Made by a program: the position numbers and the translations under genes
Part shown: positions 1 to 11,783 of the stretch, in pieces
Layout of the letters: every line of letters starts with the position of its first letter
Numbering within the stretch: position 1 is the first letter of the stretch
The notes under the pieces: generated by a model
Database searches by the model: none
What the model was told of the DNA's origin: nothing
The model's input: the letters and a program-made list of their open reading frames with translations, nothing else
Source of the DNA: Ixodes scapularis
Taxonomy: Eukaryota > Arthropoda > Arachnida > Ixodida > Ixodidae
NCBI RefSeq assembly: GCF_016920785.2
Contig: NW_024609884.1
Span: 86,854,069 to 86,918,068 of the forward strand
Direction of reading: 5' to 3'
DNA length: 64,000 nucleotides

Positions 1-138
1 AACGCATCATCCCTGCAATATCTGAATTTTCTATGCCCCTCTGCGTGAGTAACTGAATTTTAAACTGCTCCAATTGCATCCTAGCGTAAACAATGCTCTT
101 GTTGGCAGCATGGAAGCTCTGACGTCACATAACGCAAA

Positions 139-1217
139 ATGAGCATCCTCGTTGTTTGCCTGCTAGTGAATGCCACAGCGTGCTTCATTTTTGTTGTTGC
201 ACTCGACTTGTCTCGTGGATGGGTGAGATTTTTGTTGCGCGGTTGGGTGTCACAACCACCGGGCAGCACCCGCGAGCTAAGACATGTCGTTCCACAGTTT
301 TCCGCGAGTCATGCAGTGACGAGGAAAATGAATCGTCGCCATGCGCAGGGAGCACTAAGTCTAAAACCAAGATCCCGCTTATCATTGCACTAAAAGAGAG
401 CTACGTGCCGAGCTCTAAGCGGACAGAAGGCTCGTACCTCACCCAAATCGGACCAATTGGTTTGTTTATGCAGCGAAACCGAAACCAACAGCTAGGCCAC
501 CTTGAAACAATGTCAGAAGTTGCATTTAGCACGCATGCAGCCTGATTCTGTTTGACCCACGTGCGAAAATGGAGCGTGGCTACGATTCACCAAGCTCGTT
601 TGAGTCAAGTGACGATTTAGAAATGTTGCATGCATTTTGAACGATTCGCCGTTTGCATTCAGTCCGCGGGCATCGCCTCCGAGGAAACGACCTACAGCCG
701 CATCACCGATCTAGTGGATCTGCCGATGGGTGGACCCAGATGTCGCTTGGTGGACTTCGTGGATGCCACTTTAGAGGCCCACGCAGTTGCATTTGCGCGA
801 AACAGCATACGTTCACTCAGAGCTAACGGCTGTTTTCGAGTAATATCCTGCCAAAAGGCGCAACTTTTTTGCACACGCTTGGAGACTGCATTACAAGAAA
901 CATATTCCAGTAGGGTACAGCCTAGGAGACTATATAATTCGAAACAAGATACGAGATGTCCGTTGACCGACTTGTCATCCCGACCATTCGACGATCCTTT
1001 GCATCGCGCGACGTCACGGAGCAGCTACAGACATCGGCCATTGACACTGGCGAAATTCAGGGTGCAGTTTCGTACACTTGCTCATGAAAGGTTTAATTAT
1101 TATAGGGACATCATATATCGAAGTAAAAGTTATGTTTGTCTACTATATGAAGGCTCCCTCGACGTAACGAGCGCAAGAACTGAAGTACTTCCGGTTTTGA
1201 CTGGACAATCCCTTTAA
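139..1217 (+). other. unidentified gene-like or repeat-derived region
   Basis: Overlapping open stretches occur on the + strand, including a 195-codon frame at 630-1217 and a 129-codon frame at 156-545. A short acidic-serine opening (MERGYDSPSSFESSDD) starts at 569 and soon runs into a stop, with the sense apparently continuing in another frame, as expected of a decayed element. The stretch ends near 1213 in CCCTTTAAGG, similar to the ends of the TTAA elements elsewhere in the window. I do not recognise a domain. It could be an old transposon ORF or chance open frame. Confidence 0.25.
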
Positions 1218-1758
1218 GGTGCAAAACACTCCTCCGGGGTGGAATTACGCAGAACCGTGCTTCGTGTAATAAAAAAAAATATAGGAAATAAAATATATGC
1301 TGAATGCTGATTGACAACATATACGTGGCAGTAAAATTTGCAAATAAAACTGTGGTCAGTTTATATAATGGATGGTGTAATTTTGAGAAGTTGCTTCCAT
1401 CATTGGTCATAATTGTTTCTTTCTTTTTTTTTTGATTTTGAGTTTTACTTGAGGATATTTCCTACTTGGGTATTGGGAGAGGGTTAATAAATGACATTGA
1501 TTAGGTATGGCTGGGCTGGGTCATTGGTTTAATTTTTATGTTTATTTATTCATTTACACAGCACCTACATCGCCACAGGGGCATTATTGTAGGGGGTACA
1601 TGGTACAGGAAAGTAAAACGATTAGACGTCAAATTGTATCAAACATGCTCTTAAAAAGTAAGACCATTGATTGAAAGAAGTGCAATAAGACTGTTACAAA
1701 ACTGTTACACAAAATCAGAAACATAACAGTACAAAACAAAAACTACAGCTCACCGCTA

Positions 1759-1944
1759 TCAAAGGATGTCTAATAATGAGGGGGAAAGCATAGCATCCGA
1801 AGTCTCAGTGACCACGTGCTGCGGAAGACTTTTCCAATCACTAATTGATTTTGGGAAATATGAGTTCTTAAACATTTCAGTTCTACGCCTAATATTATTT
1901 ATTTTTAGCAGGTGGTCCACTCCGCTGTTATACGTAACTAACAT
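1759..1944 (-). pseudogene. LINE ORF2 C-terminal domain fragment
   Basis: About 60 residues contain FKNSYFPKSISDWKSLP, the conserved element found after the thumb of CR1/L2/Jockey-type LINE polymerases (usual form F-P-R-T-I-x-x-W-N-S-L-P). It lies downstream of the RT on the same strand, as expected. Its upstream edge is an 18-bp palindrome with a 2-bp spacer (1924-1961) that interrupts the frame. Confidence 0.75.
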
Positions 1945-1961
1945 TAGTTACGTATAACAGC
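1924..1961. repeat. perfect palindrome, 18-bp arms, 2-bp spacer
   Basis: Positions 1924-1941 are the exact reverse complement of 1944-1961. It sits inside LINE coding sequence. Confidence 0.95.
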
Positions 1962-2199
1962 TCCTTAATATTTGTTGGGCCATTTTGATTTAAAATGTGG
2001 TTTGCGCCTTTGCTGTTATTGCGTCGACGTGCTTAGTCCAGGAAAGATAGCTGCTAAGATAAACCCCTAGATATTTGACATCAGCTACCTCCTGAAGGGC
2101 AACACCGTTCAACTGATATTTTGATAGATAAGGCTGCTTTTTTGGTGAATGTAACATAATTGCATTTATTGATATTAAGAAACATTTGCATTTGTCACA

Positions 2200-2993
2200 T
2201 CAGGTCATCACTTTTTCAAAGTCTGACTGAAGTAGAAGAGAATCATTCTCACATTGAACCTCTCTATAGATTACACAATCATCTGCATATAATCTGCATG
2301 TTAGGTTTTGTGCTATGTCATTGATATATATCAAAAATAGAAGTGGCCCAAGTACAGACCCCTGTGGGACACCCGACGTTATATCTGCATATGGAGAATT
2401 TTGACCACCAACGACTACGCATTTTTTACCATTTAACAAATAATCATTTATCCAACCAAAAAGATAGTCGGGAAGGGCCAAGAACGACAACTTGTGCATA
2501 AGAAGTGAATGTGGTACTTTATCGAATGCTTTTTGAAAATATAGGAGCAAGCAGTCCACCTGAACATTTCTATCTAGTGAAAGTGAGAGGTCATGTAAAA
2601 ACTCAGTGAGCTGCGTAGTGCACGATAAACCAGCCCGAAAACTGTGCTGAGACTTGGAAAAAAGGTATTAGACTCAAGGTGGTTAACTATATTATAATAT
2701 ATGATATGTTCAAGTAACTTGGAACAAACACAAGTTAATGAGATGGCCCTGTAATTAACCAGGCTTTTTTGGCCTGACTTATGTATGGGCACAACATTTG
2801 CCGTTTTCCACTCCAAAGGTAGCCTGGTAGTAAAGAGCGATTTGTTGAAAAGAATAACTAGGAAAGGTGAAATTGCTGTAGCACAGACTTTCAGAACGTG
2901 GTTAGGAATGCCATCAGGCCCCATGGCTGAATGAGATTTCAGATTACGCAGTAATTTCAGTACGCCATAATCTTCTACAACAAACTCAGGCAT
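2200..2993 (-). pseudogene. LINE reverse transcriptase domain
   Basis: Two adjoining frames give a near-complete RT palm. The upstream block (2993-2574) has SAMGPDGIPNHVLK, the N-terminal S-x-G-P-D-G-I-P motif, and YRAISLTCVCSKLLE. The downstream block (2559-2200) has QKAFDKVPHSLL, GVPQGSVLGPLLFLIYIND and the catalytic YADD box. A frameshift near 2565 joins the two. The catalytic aspartates survive, but the copy as a whole is disabled by frameshifts. In an intact element this enzyme carries out target-primed reverse transcription. Confidence 0.9.
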
Positions 2994-3695
2994 TGTATCG
3001 AAAGTTGTCTCGAAAGATTCTCGTACAACAAGCTCGGTTGTCGAAAAGACAGATTGAAAGAAGTTATTGAAGCAAACAGCCTTGAAAAAGTTATCGGAGG
3101 TCAGTTCATCATTGTTCAGAATTGCTGGAATGCCTACAGATTCACTCTTGTCCGCTTTTCTAACCGTTTTCCATAGTTCTTTTGGGTTGTTAAGTAATTT
3201 TTGGTCCCAGTGCCAAATAGTAGTGTTCCTTCGCTTCCTTAACTTTAGTCTTAAAGATATTATCCAGCCACCAAAGTTAAATTTTTGTGGCTGGGTCCCT
3301 CATTTTCTTATATTTTAGAAAGAATCTTCGCTTTTTATTTAGAAGATGTCGCAACTCTTTTGTCATCCACGGTTTGTCATTCCTGCGCCTTCTCGACAAC
3401 ATCCTAGAAGGAATATATTCAGCGATAAGAGAAGAAAGTTCATTCCTAAACAGATTCTATAATTCTTCAGTGTCAAGCAATGTGCACGCACATTCAAACT
3501 CGGGAAGATAAGCCAGGAGGTCGAAAAACAAGCTGTCGTAATCCCCTCGGTCAAAGAGATAAACTTTTTTGGGGCATGGCTTATCAGTCGCAGTGTGCTT
3601 ACATGTAACATTTATAATGATAGCTTTGTGCTCACTGACGCCCGGAGGCGTCGTTACCGAATGGATGGCGGACGAGTGATTAGTAAGGAAAAGAT

Positions 3696-4240
3696 CTAGT
3701 ATGATTCACTTGTTGCGCCATACCTTGTTGGAAGCAATACACACTGTTGCAACTCATGGGTGTCTACGAGTTCCTTGAAAGTTTTATACAGTGACGAAGA
3801 ATTTCGCAAAAGTGGCAGATTGTTGACCCAATCAATGTCCAGAAGATTGAAGTCGCTACCAAGAATGACGTCATCAGGCATTATTGCAGATAACACAATA
3901 GAAAGACACAAAAGGGGATTCGGTGAATCGTTATTTGGGGGTCTATAAAATGCGCCTACAGTTGAAAATTTATAACCCTGGAGTTTTATATTGCACCAAA
4001 CAGATTCGCTCATACAGTATGGAAATTCAAGAGCTGTGCTTTGTAGGTTTTTCGAGACGAGTAAAAACACCCCCCTCCCCTTGAATTTCTGTCTTTGCGG
4101 TAGAGTTCGTAGTTGGGTGGAAATATTTCAGAGTTGGTTATGGAAGGGTCAAGCCAAGATTCGGTACCACAAACAACATCAGCATCTGTTGTAGCAAGAA
4201 GAAAAGCAAGGTCATCCTTTTTATTTTTGATACTCCTACA
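3696..4240 (-). pseudogene. LINE apurinic-like endonuclease domain
   Basis: The N-terminal half (to 4240) reads NCRSIKNKKDDLAFLLAT then GTESWLDPSI, the N-C-R-S and T-E-T/S-W-L signatures of LINE endonucleases. The C-terminal half (4070-3696) has GAFYRPPN and SDFNLLDIDW, the Y-R-P-P and D-F-N motifs. In a live element the enzyme nicks target DNA to prime reverse transcription. The reading frame is shifted between the halves, and the 5' boundary is the hAT insertion at 4248. Confidence 0.85.
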
Positions 4241-4248
4241 GTTCACTG

Positions 4249-5861
4249 CAGGGTATTGAACCAAACCCGAACCGTGAACCGAAAACCGGAAAAGACCGTT
4301 ATTTTCGCGCCAACCGGAGTTGAACCGGAACGAAATCATTTTTTTCGCTCCGGAGCGGAACCGATATTCCTTCCATGCAATTTTCGGTTCATACGCGAAG
4401 TCAGCTTGCATGAAAAAGGCGTGGCGAAAAACACGGTAACCAAAATAGTGAACCAAAAAATTTAAAGAAAAAATTATTTTTGCGCAAATTGGAGATGAAT
4501 AGGACCGAAATAATTATTTTTTCGTTCTGGGAAAAAACTGATAAATTATTTTTGCGGTGTTTCTTTCACATAGGAAGTCAAAAAGCGAGAAAAATAGGTA
4601 GCGGAAAGCTCTGTAACGTTTCATGATCAAGTTTTCACATAACGGTCGTCTTCATAATTTATAAAGTTTGTCTCGAAAACTCAAACGAAATGAGCACCGT
4701 AACTATAAATTCTCCGGGATTGCTGGTCTTATGTATTTCTTAAACAAATGCCCATATTCGTCCCAACCCTTTCTTGGGGACCGGAAATGGCTCATCAAAG
4801 GAAATTTATCACTAGAACATACCCAATTCGTACGTCACCAAAGATGACCAATTAATGAGCCTGTTTGGTGGCAAAACGGTGAGTTGGGCTGGTTAATTTT
4901 TTATCTCAAACTACACACAAAAAAAAAGGATAAAAAGAAATATAGACAACACGCCAAGTGTTGTCTATACCTCTTTTGTCCTTGTTTGTTTTGGCGTTCT
5001 GTCCGAGTTTTGTTTAGTGTTTCTTGTCTTCAATTTTGTAGAGTTGTGTGCAATTTACATTAAACGCCTTGATTTCATTGTACATCTGAATGGATAAGAA
5101 AGCGATACAAAGGCCGATTGATATTTTAGAACCTGCAGTATCTGCCATATTCTGGCGCATCCAATATGCTTTTAAAATATAACTCAGCGGATTTAATATT
5201 CTGTCCGAAATTAAAGTCTAGCACCGGGAAGGGGAGGGAGGATTCAAACAACAGTTACAGCAACAGAAAACAGCAAAAAGCCTTCGATCTCTGATAGCAG
5301 AAACAACAAGGACCAAAACGTTTTCTCCTAAGAAACACAAACAGCAAGGCGCACAGCTCTTCTGAACATTGCTACACAAGGAGCCGCGGCTTTCAAGGGA
5401 TGCTAACGTGTTGCTGTTTTGGGAGGAAAGAAGACGCCGTCCAGAACTCTACGCATTAGCGCAAGTAGCCCTGGGAGTGTTTGCGACCCAGGTCACCGCG
5501 GAACGATCCTTTTCTGCACTGAAGTTCATTCTATTGACTAATAGGTGCCGTCTTTTCCCCGGATATGCATGACGATGTCCTGCTTCTTCGGTCAGCTGCC
5601 TGATATTAAACTGCGCTTTCACCAACGTCGCGAGGTGCCACAGCACGAGCTCGTTCGTTCCACACACTAATGTGAGCCTTTGCATTCTATATGTAACACT
5701 TTTATAAAATATCCATAGTTTATTTTTTGCTGTCGTCAATTGTTTTTGTAGGATATGAGTATGAACCGGTTTGAACCTTTGTTTTTTCACTTCGGAGCTG
5801 AACCGTTTTTCCTGAACCGGAACGAAAACCGGAACGAAAAACATTTCGGTTCGACACCCTG
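4249..5861 (+). mobile_element. hAT DNA transposon, 1613 bp, perfect 8-bp target duplication
   Basis: The element starts CAGGGTATTGAACC and ends in the inverted match (GGTTCGACACCCTG). Both ends continue into subterminal repeats rich in AACCGGAAC/GTTCCGGTT. The 8 bp GTTCACTG occur at 4241-4248 and again at 5862-5869, directly outside the ends; 8-bp duplications are diagnostic of hAT. The insertion splits a LINE. The interior holds only a transposase tail and AT-rich sequence, so it is an internally deleted, non-autonomous copy. Confidence 0.93.
5369..5572 (+). pseudogene. hAT transposase C-terminal dimerisation fragment
   Basis: A 67-residue frame contains LALVALG-like hydrophobics (YALAQVALGVFATQ) followed by AERSFSALKFILLTNR. 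This is the A-x-x-E-R-x-F-S core of the hAT C-terminal dimerisation domain (Dimer_Tnp_hAT), which normally follows the last catalytic residue. The N-terminal BED finger and the DDE core are absent. It lies inside the hAT ends at 4249/5861, which supports both calls. Confidence 0.85.
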
Positions 5862-5869
5862 GTTCACTG

Positions 5870-6062
5870 TAACAAAGACAAGTTCCTGTACGCCTGGCCT
5901 TCTGATATCACTTTTTTGTCGTGGCTATAGAGAGGTTTCAAACACTGTGTCGGCGTCAGGATTGTACTGGTATGTTTTACCACGAATAACTAACTTGTTG
6001 TATCGTAGTTTGAATTTGGCGTTTTGTTCCCTGGCGTACTCTAAAAGTTTGCGTCGTTAGAT
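5870..6062 (-). pseudogene. LINE ORF1 C-terminal remnant
   Basis: On the minus strand, starting just inside the right edge of the hAT insertion, a frame reads KLLEYAREQNAKFKLRYNKL followed by VIRGKTYQYNPDADTVFE. This resembles the C-terminal domain of LINE ORF1 RNA-binding proteins (x-L-L-x-x-A-R, then Y-D-K-L-x-x-x-G-x-x-Y). It lies in the right place, upstream of the endonuclease of the same element. Confidence 0.6.
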
Positions 6063-6072
6063 TAAAGGTTAA

Positions 6073-7031
6073 AGGTGTACTGACACGCCAAACGCCATAT
6101 TTTTTTGTTGTCTAAAACAATGCAAAGTGTAGTCATAGACACAAAAAAAAAACACAATGCAAAAAAAAAAAATTGCGCGCATTTTTTATTTTTACTTTTT
6201 TTATTTCTCTCCTCACCTCCTTGCTTCTTTTTATTTGTGATGCAATCGATTATGAAATTTACAAGCATTGTAAGCAAATTTTCTATAATATATAATTTAA
6301 TAACGGCATTCGTAAAACATGCTTTTTAATGCAATTGCAAACACGCTATGGCCCTTCTTTTTGAAATACTGAAAGTCAGAGTTGGGAGTGACGTCGCCTC
6401 CCAGCTTTTTATCCTCTCTCGGAGGACGTGGCGGCGCTCGACACACATAGCACCGAGGATGATCGGTGAGTCGAGGAATCGGACAAAGTTCTCTTGTTTT
6501 TAGATGCCCAATGACCTCTCGGACTTTGAAAAGGAACTTGTCAAACGGTAAAAGCAACTGGGTTTGGTGTCTGTACCGTAGTTTCAGTTGTGCAACAGTC
6601 AACAGGCGCGATGTGGCCCCCCACGTCACTCACGAAAGTCCACTGTGCGTTCTTTTCGACTTGGCAGAATTTCAAAGATTTTGAGATTCCCGTAAAGGCC
6701 CTAAAAGAACTTCAAACCTGAAAGTGAAGCGTCGTCTGCTCAGAGCGATAGGCGCCAGGCTCAGAGAAGAGCGTTTGATTGCGGGAAACACGACGGTTCG
6801 GTCGGGACGGTTTGGAGGCATGAGAGAAACTCAAGTTGCAGGACGACTGAATCTTTGACGTCACTACACTTTTGATTGTGCAGGAACTTTAAGTTCAGGT
6901 TTTGGAAATTGCATTTTTGTCCTCACAAATGCAGAGTTCCCAAGTTTTGAATTTTGAGGTTAATGTCCAGGCATCGTTTTCAATTGTTTCGAGTAATAAA
7001 AAAAATATGATTTTGATCTGTCAGTGCCTCT
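6073..7031. mobile_element. TTAA-flanked (piggyBac-type) non-autonomous element, 959 bp
   Basis: TTAA lies at 6069-6072 and 7032-7035. The left end reads AGGTGTACTGACACGCC; the right end in reverse complement reads AGAGGCACTGACAGATC. The shared core is AGG-n-n-x-ACTGACA. TTAA target sites with short A-G-G ends are typical of the piggyBac superfamily. No transposase is seen. A 110-codon minus-strand frame at 6297-6629 crosses it, with no recognisable domain. The ends match the family at 25635. Confidence 0.8.
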
Positions 7032-7035
7032 TTAA

Positions 7036-8517
7036 CTTCAACGGTGAAATGAAAGCTTGGGAAACACGTTTGTTCTCCACATGCCAACTTTGCTCCATCA
7101 TAAATGTCTACATGTAAGATATCATTGATGCGCAGCTTCGCAGTTTAATCAAGCTTTGCAATTGATGCTAAGAGGTGGTTACGCACAGAATGGGAGAGCA
7201 AAGGTGCGCCATATTTTATTTGTACAGGTCACGCAGGTTCTAACATAGTTTTCACGGTAGAATGAACAAGAATAAAAAATATGTTTGTGCTCCCAAAGTG
7301 TTGTTTGCTGCTCCATTATGAACTTACGGCTGCTCAGAAGCTGCTCGAAAATGATTCAAACCGATCGCATCACTGTCAGCTCCATGCGGTTTGAGTGGAG
7401 CACCTGGTTCTACCTGAGCGGTATTTTTGTTTTTGCCCCTTCCTAGTGGAAACGGACTGCGATAGTTGACACTGCAACCTGATCCCAGGAACCTTTCAGT
7501 CTACAGGGTAGCCAAGTCGACACCCGTGAGCTAGCACGTGGTCCTAGCTTTAAAGAGTGCTTTTCTAGCGCAAGCCTCATTGCGCAAAAGTATATGCCAC
7601 TTCAGTCAACTTTATGTCTGACGACGACGTCACGAAAGGGCAGCGTAGTGCAGCACGTGACCTAAGACTGCCTGCGACATGAGGCGGGTGTCTCCAACTC
7701 GGCTGCTAACCGGAAAACAAAGCGGATGGTCTGTCAGTCCTAAACGAGCGTAAAAGTGCTCAGCCTGTGCTGTGCAGGGATGCGGAGCTGCGACAGATGG
7801 ATGAGTAGATATGGCGAAACCTGCTAAATTCTTCGAGTCTGGCGGTGGCTTACGCCCTTTAGCGGTAGGTAGCACGAGTTGCTTACGGCAGCTCGACACC
7901 ATGCTAGCTGCAATGTGACACCTATCATACACTGGCAGACGCTTCGTTTCTTTGGGCTCAAGGCTGGAAGAGGGCTGGAAAGCGAGGTTTAGCGCATGGA
8001 AGACTTCCTACTTACCCGTGATGCCGCGTGTCTGGCGGTGCTCATTTGGGCGCTACGGCGAGGACTTCCTTTTCCTCACAGCGGCTATCCGAGCTTCTTT
8101 TTCCACGAGACACAGCTTGGCCGACCAAAATCTAAAATACCATAGGTGCTCTCTTTCCTGTAAAATGAATTCTCGCAACCTTCGGCGATACAGTTCGCCG
8201 GCATTACGAGAAATAAGGCGACCTACGACGTATATTGTTTTTCCGCAGCAGCCTGGTACAATGTAGGCTCAAGTTCGGCCGCACATGCAGTTGCTCTCGG
8301 CCCGGAGGGGGGGGGGGGGGGGGGGGGCAGTATTGTTTTGCCCATGCGCAGCATAAAAGTCACTTGGCGGTTGCACATTTTTTTGTGCGTTTGAATTACC
8401 GGGAGCTTTCTTCCATTCAAATATGTGGGACTTTGACGGATCCCTCGCGGGAGTTTTAATTATGTCTGCCGCTTGCGGACATGTGCGAAAGAAGTGGTCT
8501 TTTTTTTTCCGTGCCAG
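7036..8517. other. no gene recognised; intergenic or intronic sequence with a 21-G run
   Basis: Several mid-length frames overlap on both strands in the GC-richer part (7620-8260), but none shows a domain I recognise. A run of 21 G residues lies at 8307-8327. If the kleisin gene model is right, this lies in an intron or upstream of exon 1. Confidence 0.5.
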
Positions 8518-8578
8518 GAGCCCATTGCCTTGCCAACACTACGAGACGCCGCGGGGCTGCTGCGGGGACCTGGGCGCA
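8518..8578 (+). CDS. kleisin gene, candidate exon 1 of this window (61 nt)
   Basis: A T-run and GTGCCAG give a good acceptor before 8518, and GTAAGT is the donor at 8579. The open frame starts on a codon boundary, reads EPIALPTLRDAAGLLRGPGR and ends with one base (phase 1). E-P-x-x-L-P-x-L-x-D-x-x-x-L-L recalls the conserved stretch after the N-terminal kleisin domain (P-L-P-D-L-D-D in RAD21), which is weak evidence alone. An exon ending in phase 0 must precede it and was not found. Confidence 0.5.
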
Positions 8579-9815
8579 GTAAGTGCTTCACGCCGAGGTA
8601 CTCGCAGTTGTGTGCCAGCGAGTCCCACTGCACTTGTCCCGAAAGATTGTATTCCAACTCGGCGCAGCGGCCGACATTAGACAGTTGATATTGGACAGAC
8701 GGTCTAATTGCCCTGGGAAAATTTTGATACGGGAATATTTTTGTAAAGTTTGCGGCATGCTAGCATTGAAAAGTTTGGCCCAATCGCAGAGTGGGTATAT
8801 TCTGGTCGTCACGTGCGTCTTGTCGCAGTGAGGATGCTCGCGCAATTCGAACTACTGCGTACGTCCAAACTAGCAAAAACTGTGACAGAATGGGCCCGGC
8901 AGTCGAACATAGTGCCACTCGCAGACATTTTGTGTTGTTTTTTCCCAACGTGCACCCTGGTCTTGACGGCTGCGTCGGGGTTTGCGTGTTACCGTTGCTA
9001 TTGTGCGAGTACATTGCAAGTAAACTCAAAAAAAGAGTGTCTGATGAGTGTCGCAGAAGTCTGACATATTGCAGTGCGTTTTTTCTTAGAATGGATGCTT
9101 GGGCGAGTTGGATATTCATATTGTAGAAGAAGCGCAAAAATAAACTCACACTGAAAATACACGCACACCAGAAAAACGGTCACTCACGTCGCGCACCGCG
9201 TTTTTTGAGGATGCCTGGGGTGTCAGCTTCTGAGACCATGTTTTGTCGAGACAGCAGTTTGAAAACCCTGTTACGTGGTTTTGAACTGGACTCTCGGATC
9301 TCCGAGAAAGCAAGCAGTGGCGGTGTTTTGAGTTGATTTTAAATTCTTACGTCGTATTGGAGTATCCGAAACTCACTCTCAATTTTAAAATAGTCGGTGG
9401 GTAGCGTGCCAAGGTGCCTGTGGGATTTCTTTGTTCGTAAATTATTATCAAAACTGGGCCGATTCTCAATCATGTTCTGCACTGAAGTTCCTCCTCTCGG
9501 ACAGCCTTCTAGCCTCTTTGCTGCATGCCTGTGTATCGCATACAGACAATCTATCTCGAAGCATCATTTTTCTTTCTAAGCATAATATGCTCGTACACCT
9601 TCACCAATAAAAATAAAATATGAAACTGCTTTGAGCCAGAAAACAACTTTTTTCCCTAATGTCACTAGCCGCTGCAGCTAGCCGGCTTGATGACTGTTTC
9701 GGCCCAAACAGCAATAGAGTTTTGTGACCTTTGCTTCTGTAGGATACTACGAATTCCAGGGCTCGCTCTAAAATCGGCCGGACAGATGTCGGAACTTTCA
9801 AGGAGCAACCTCAAA
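8579..9815. other. intron sequence, nothing recognised
   Basis: Overlapping frames of 60-130 codons lie on both strands at 8580-9180 with no recognisable domain. The rest is AT-rich with no long frame and no clear element ends. Confidence 0.4.
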
Positions 9816-10124
9816 TTTTCATAAAAGGTGCCTTGTAGTGGTGGATTTTACCTCGCGACGCCATTTTATGCTTGTGACGCTGTTTCCCGGTAGGAGCTGC
9901 AAGCAGACAACGACCTGTGGTTGAAAGTGGTTGTCACTGCGGTCTGGTTACTGCGCCTATCTGGAGATGGTACCAGAAGCACAATCCTTGGTTTGCTCTG
10001 CCCTCTGTAGCGGCATCAGCGTAAACACTGTCCAGGATGTTGGTCTAATTTGTCGCAGGAAGACAGCTATGCTTTGCAAGTTTGGAGGGTGAAAATCACC
10101 ACTAAGATACACCTTTTATGAAAA
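9816..10124. mobile_element. inverted-repeat MITE, about 300 bp
   Basis: The left arm from 9816 (TTTTCATAAAAGGTG, later TAGTGGTGG) is repeated in inverted form at the right end (CACCACTA, then CACCTTTTATGAAAA to 10124). The arms pair over about 35 bp with mismatches. A TA could be the target site, but the exact edges are ambiguous. No coding potential. Confidence 0.65.
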
Positions 10125-10556
10125 CGAGAGATCGCTACATGCAGGCACCTATCTTCTTAGCCGATCCCAAAGCGAGGCTCGGGATCTGTAACAAACCCAC
10201 TATTATTATAAAAGAATGTGTTCAACAAATGTTTGCTCGAGTGATGAGGCTCTATCTGTTTGTTCGATGTGAGTCTGCCGGTAACTGCTAGTTGTGGCTC
10301 CGGAGTTAAATAGGAAGCCAGCAAGTTTCAACCTTTTCTGCACAAACAAACGCTGAAAGATATTACTGCCGTAAAATCCTGAGATAGCCCATCAAGAGCA
10401 AATTGGCTGAAAATATGGAGTGGGCTAACTTTCAATGTACAATCAAGAAAAGTTAAAAAAAAATTGCTATTTTTAGGTCGTGTCGATTCCAAGCTTATGG
10501 TGGCGAGGGGCAACGAAGCAAAGATCGACTAATTCCCAGTCAGCAACGTGCGCTTA
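10125..10556. other. intron sequence, nothing recognised
   Basis: No long frame, element ends or RNA gene seen. Confidence 0.4.
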
Positions 10557-11350
10557 CCGTAAAAACCCACATATAATACAAAACAATATAAGGAAAATGA
10601 AAATATTCCGCATACAATACGACCCAGGAAGTCTTAAGAAGGTTTATTTGCGTCATAACTGAACCTTAATTGCTGTCATCACATCCATCAGACTCCTTGT
10701 CCGACGCCTCCAGAGCGCATTTAAAATCCTGCACTTCTTGAAAAGGCGAGCGACCAGCGGACCAGCGTGCCCACACAGTGAGAACCCGGCGCAGTGCATA
10801 AGGCGAGCAACCCAATGTCGGCTCGCCAAAGTTCGTGCAGAAGCTCGATGTTTACGGCAAGGTGCTGTTCACTTTGCTCTTTTACAAAGTCGCTGAGGCT
10901 TGCCTCGACGTCGGCCAACGCGCCATTCTTTGGTCCTCTAAAGCTTCTTCTCGTTCCGTTGCACGCAAACACAGCTTGCTTTTGTCGTCTCCATTCACGG
11001 ATGCTGCCCTGATTTACGGCGAATTGTCATCCGGCAGAACTGTTGCCGATGCCTTCCGGAACAAAAAGGACTTTATGAAGGCGGATAATTATCGTTTTCG
11101 CGCCGACGCCATTGCCGAGCCTCACTGTGGACCACTGTAAACGGATGGTGGCGCGTTGAACATTGCAATTTTAATGATGCGGATAGCTGTTTTGAGCGTC
11201 ATATTGCTTTGAAACCGAAACTACTTCAAACACCGTTAAATCGCGCCTCATCGAAGCTGAAAATTGTTGGGACCCACGTATAATACAAGCCGCAAATTTT
11301 ACATGGCAAAATTTGCAAAAAGACCTCATATTATATGCAGGTTTTTACGA
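10557..11350 (-). mobile_element. Tigger/pogo-like DNA transposon, TA target site, internally deleted
   Basis: TA at 10555-10556 precedes CCGTAAAAACCCACATATAA. The other end, read in reverse complement from 11350, is TCGTAAAAACCTGCATATAA, with TA at 11351-11352. Inverted ends with a TA duplication fit the Tc1/mariner/pogo superfamily. The minus strand carries a transposase N-terminal fragment, which supports the assignment. Confidence 0.8.
10721..11125 (-). pseudogene. Tigger/pogo transposase N-terminal (CENP-B-type HTH) fragment
   Basis: Minus-strand frames carry SVREWRRQKQAVFACNGTRR, then FRGPKNG, then LADVEASLSDFVKEQ and LAVNIELL. This matches the order in CENP-B/Tigger proteins: end of the first helix-turn-helix (V-R-x-W-R-x-Q-K), F-R-G-P-K-x-G linker, then the second HTH (E-x-x-L-x-x-F-V). 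The DDE catalytic part is missing and the start is in another frame, so it is dead. Confidence 0.7.
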
Positions 11351-11580
11351 TATACCCTGGCCATAGCGAACTAGCTGCATTTATGCCGAGGCCATCATTG
11401 ATCTCAACACTACTATTACTATGAGTGGGCTATCTTTCAATGTTTAAAAAAATATAGCAAATCAAGCCAAAAACAGGGGTGGGCTACTTTTAGGGGGTGG
11501 GGCATCTCTCAGGATTTTACGTTGGTATAGTACTGCACAGAGTTTAGCCAGAAATGAACTGGGAGAAATTTGCAGCCTAA

Positions 11581-11707
11581 ACACCATACCAGAAATTGGT
11601 GCATCCGGAGTTGTGGTAACCACCAAGTTTGTTGGCAGGGCTCCTGTCCCGCAGACTTCTGCTTCCCTGGCAGCGGCTGCGTACCCTACCAGAACCGGAT
11701 GCCCCGA
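11581..11707 (+). other. cysteine-rich open stretch, possible small exon
   Basis: After TTTGCAG and before GTGAGT an open frame of about 42 codons has eight cysteines (WCIRSCGNHQVCWQGSC, then three more). Two splice-like edges and dense cysteines resemble exons of small secreted arthropod peptides, but I recognise no family. It does not fit the phase chain of the kleisin model and is probably separate or chance. Confidence 0.2.
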
Positions 11708-11783
11708 GTGAGTGCAACGCATTCTCATCACTTTTAGTTTCATTCTTATTTATTCTAATAAATGCCTTTGATTGAACAAAAAA

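Larger units (their letters stand above)
1530..6062 (-). mobile_element. non-LTR retrotransposon (CR1/L2-like LINE), minus strand, split by a hAT element
   Basis: Read on the minus strand this is one LINE. An ORF1 C-terminal remnant (about 6060-5880) is followed by an apurinic-type endonuclease (about 4240-3700), a reverse transcriptase (2993-2200) and a C-terminal domain (1944-1759), then a 3' tail near 1530. A hAT element (4249-5861) sits between ORF1 and the endonuclease with an exact 8-bp target duplication, so the two halves are one copy. Frameshifts and stops break every ORF. The clade is not resolved without a tree; CR1/L2 is my best reading from the endonuclease and C-terminal motifs. 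Confidence 0.85.

Noticed and set aside
6062..6629. Minus-strand 71- and 110-codon frames as host genes
   Set aside because: Both lie across a TTAA element and A/T runs; no domain.
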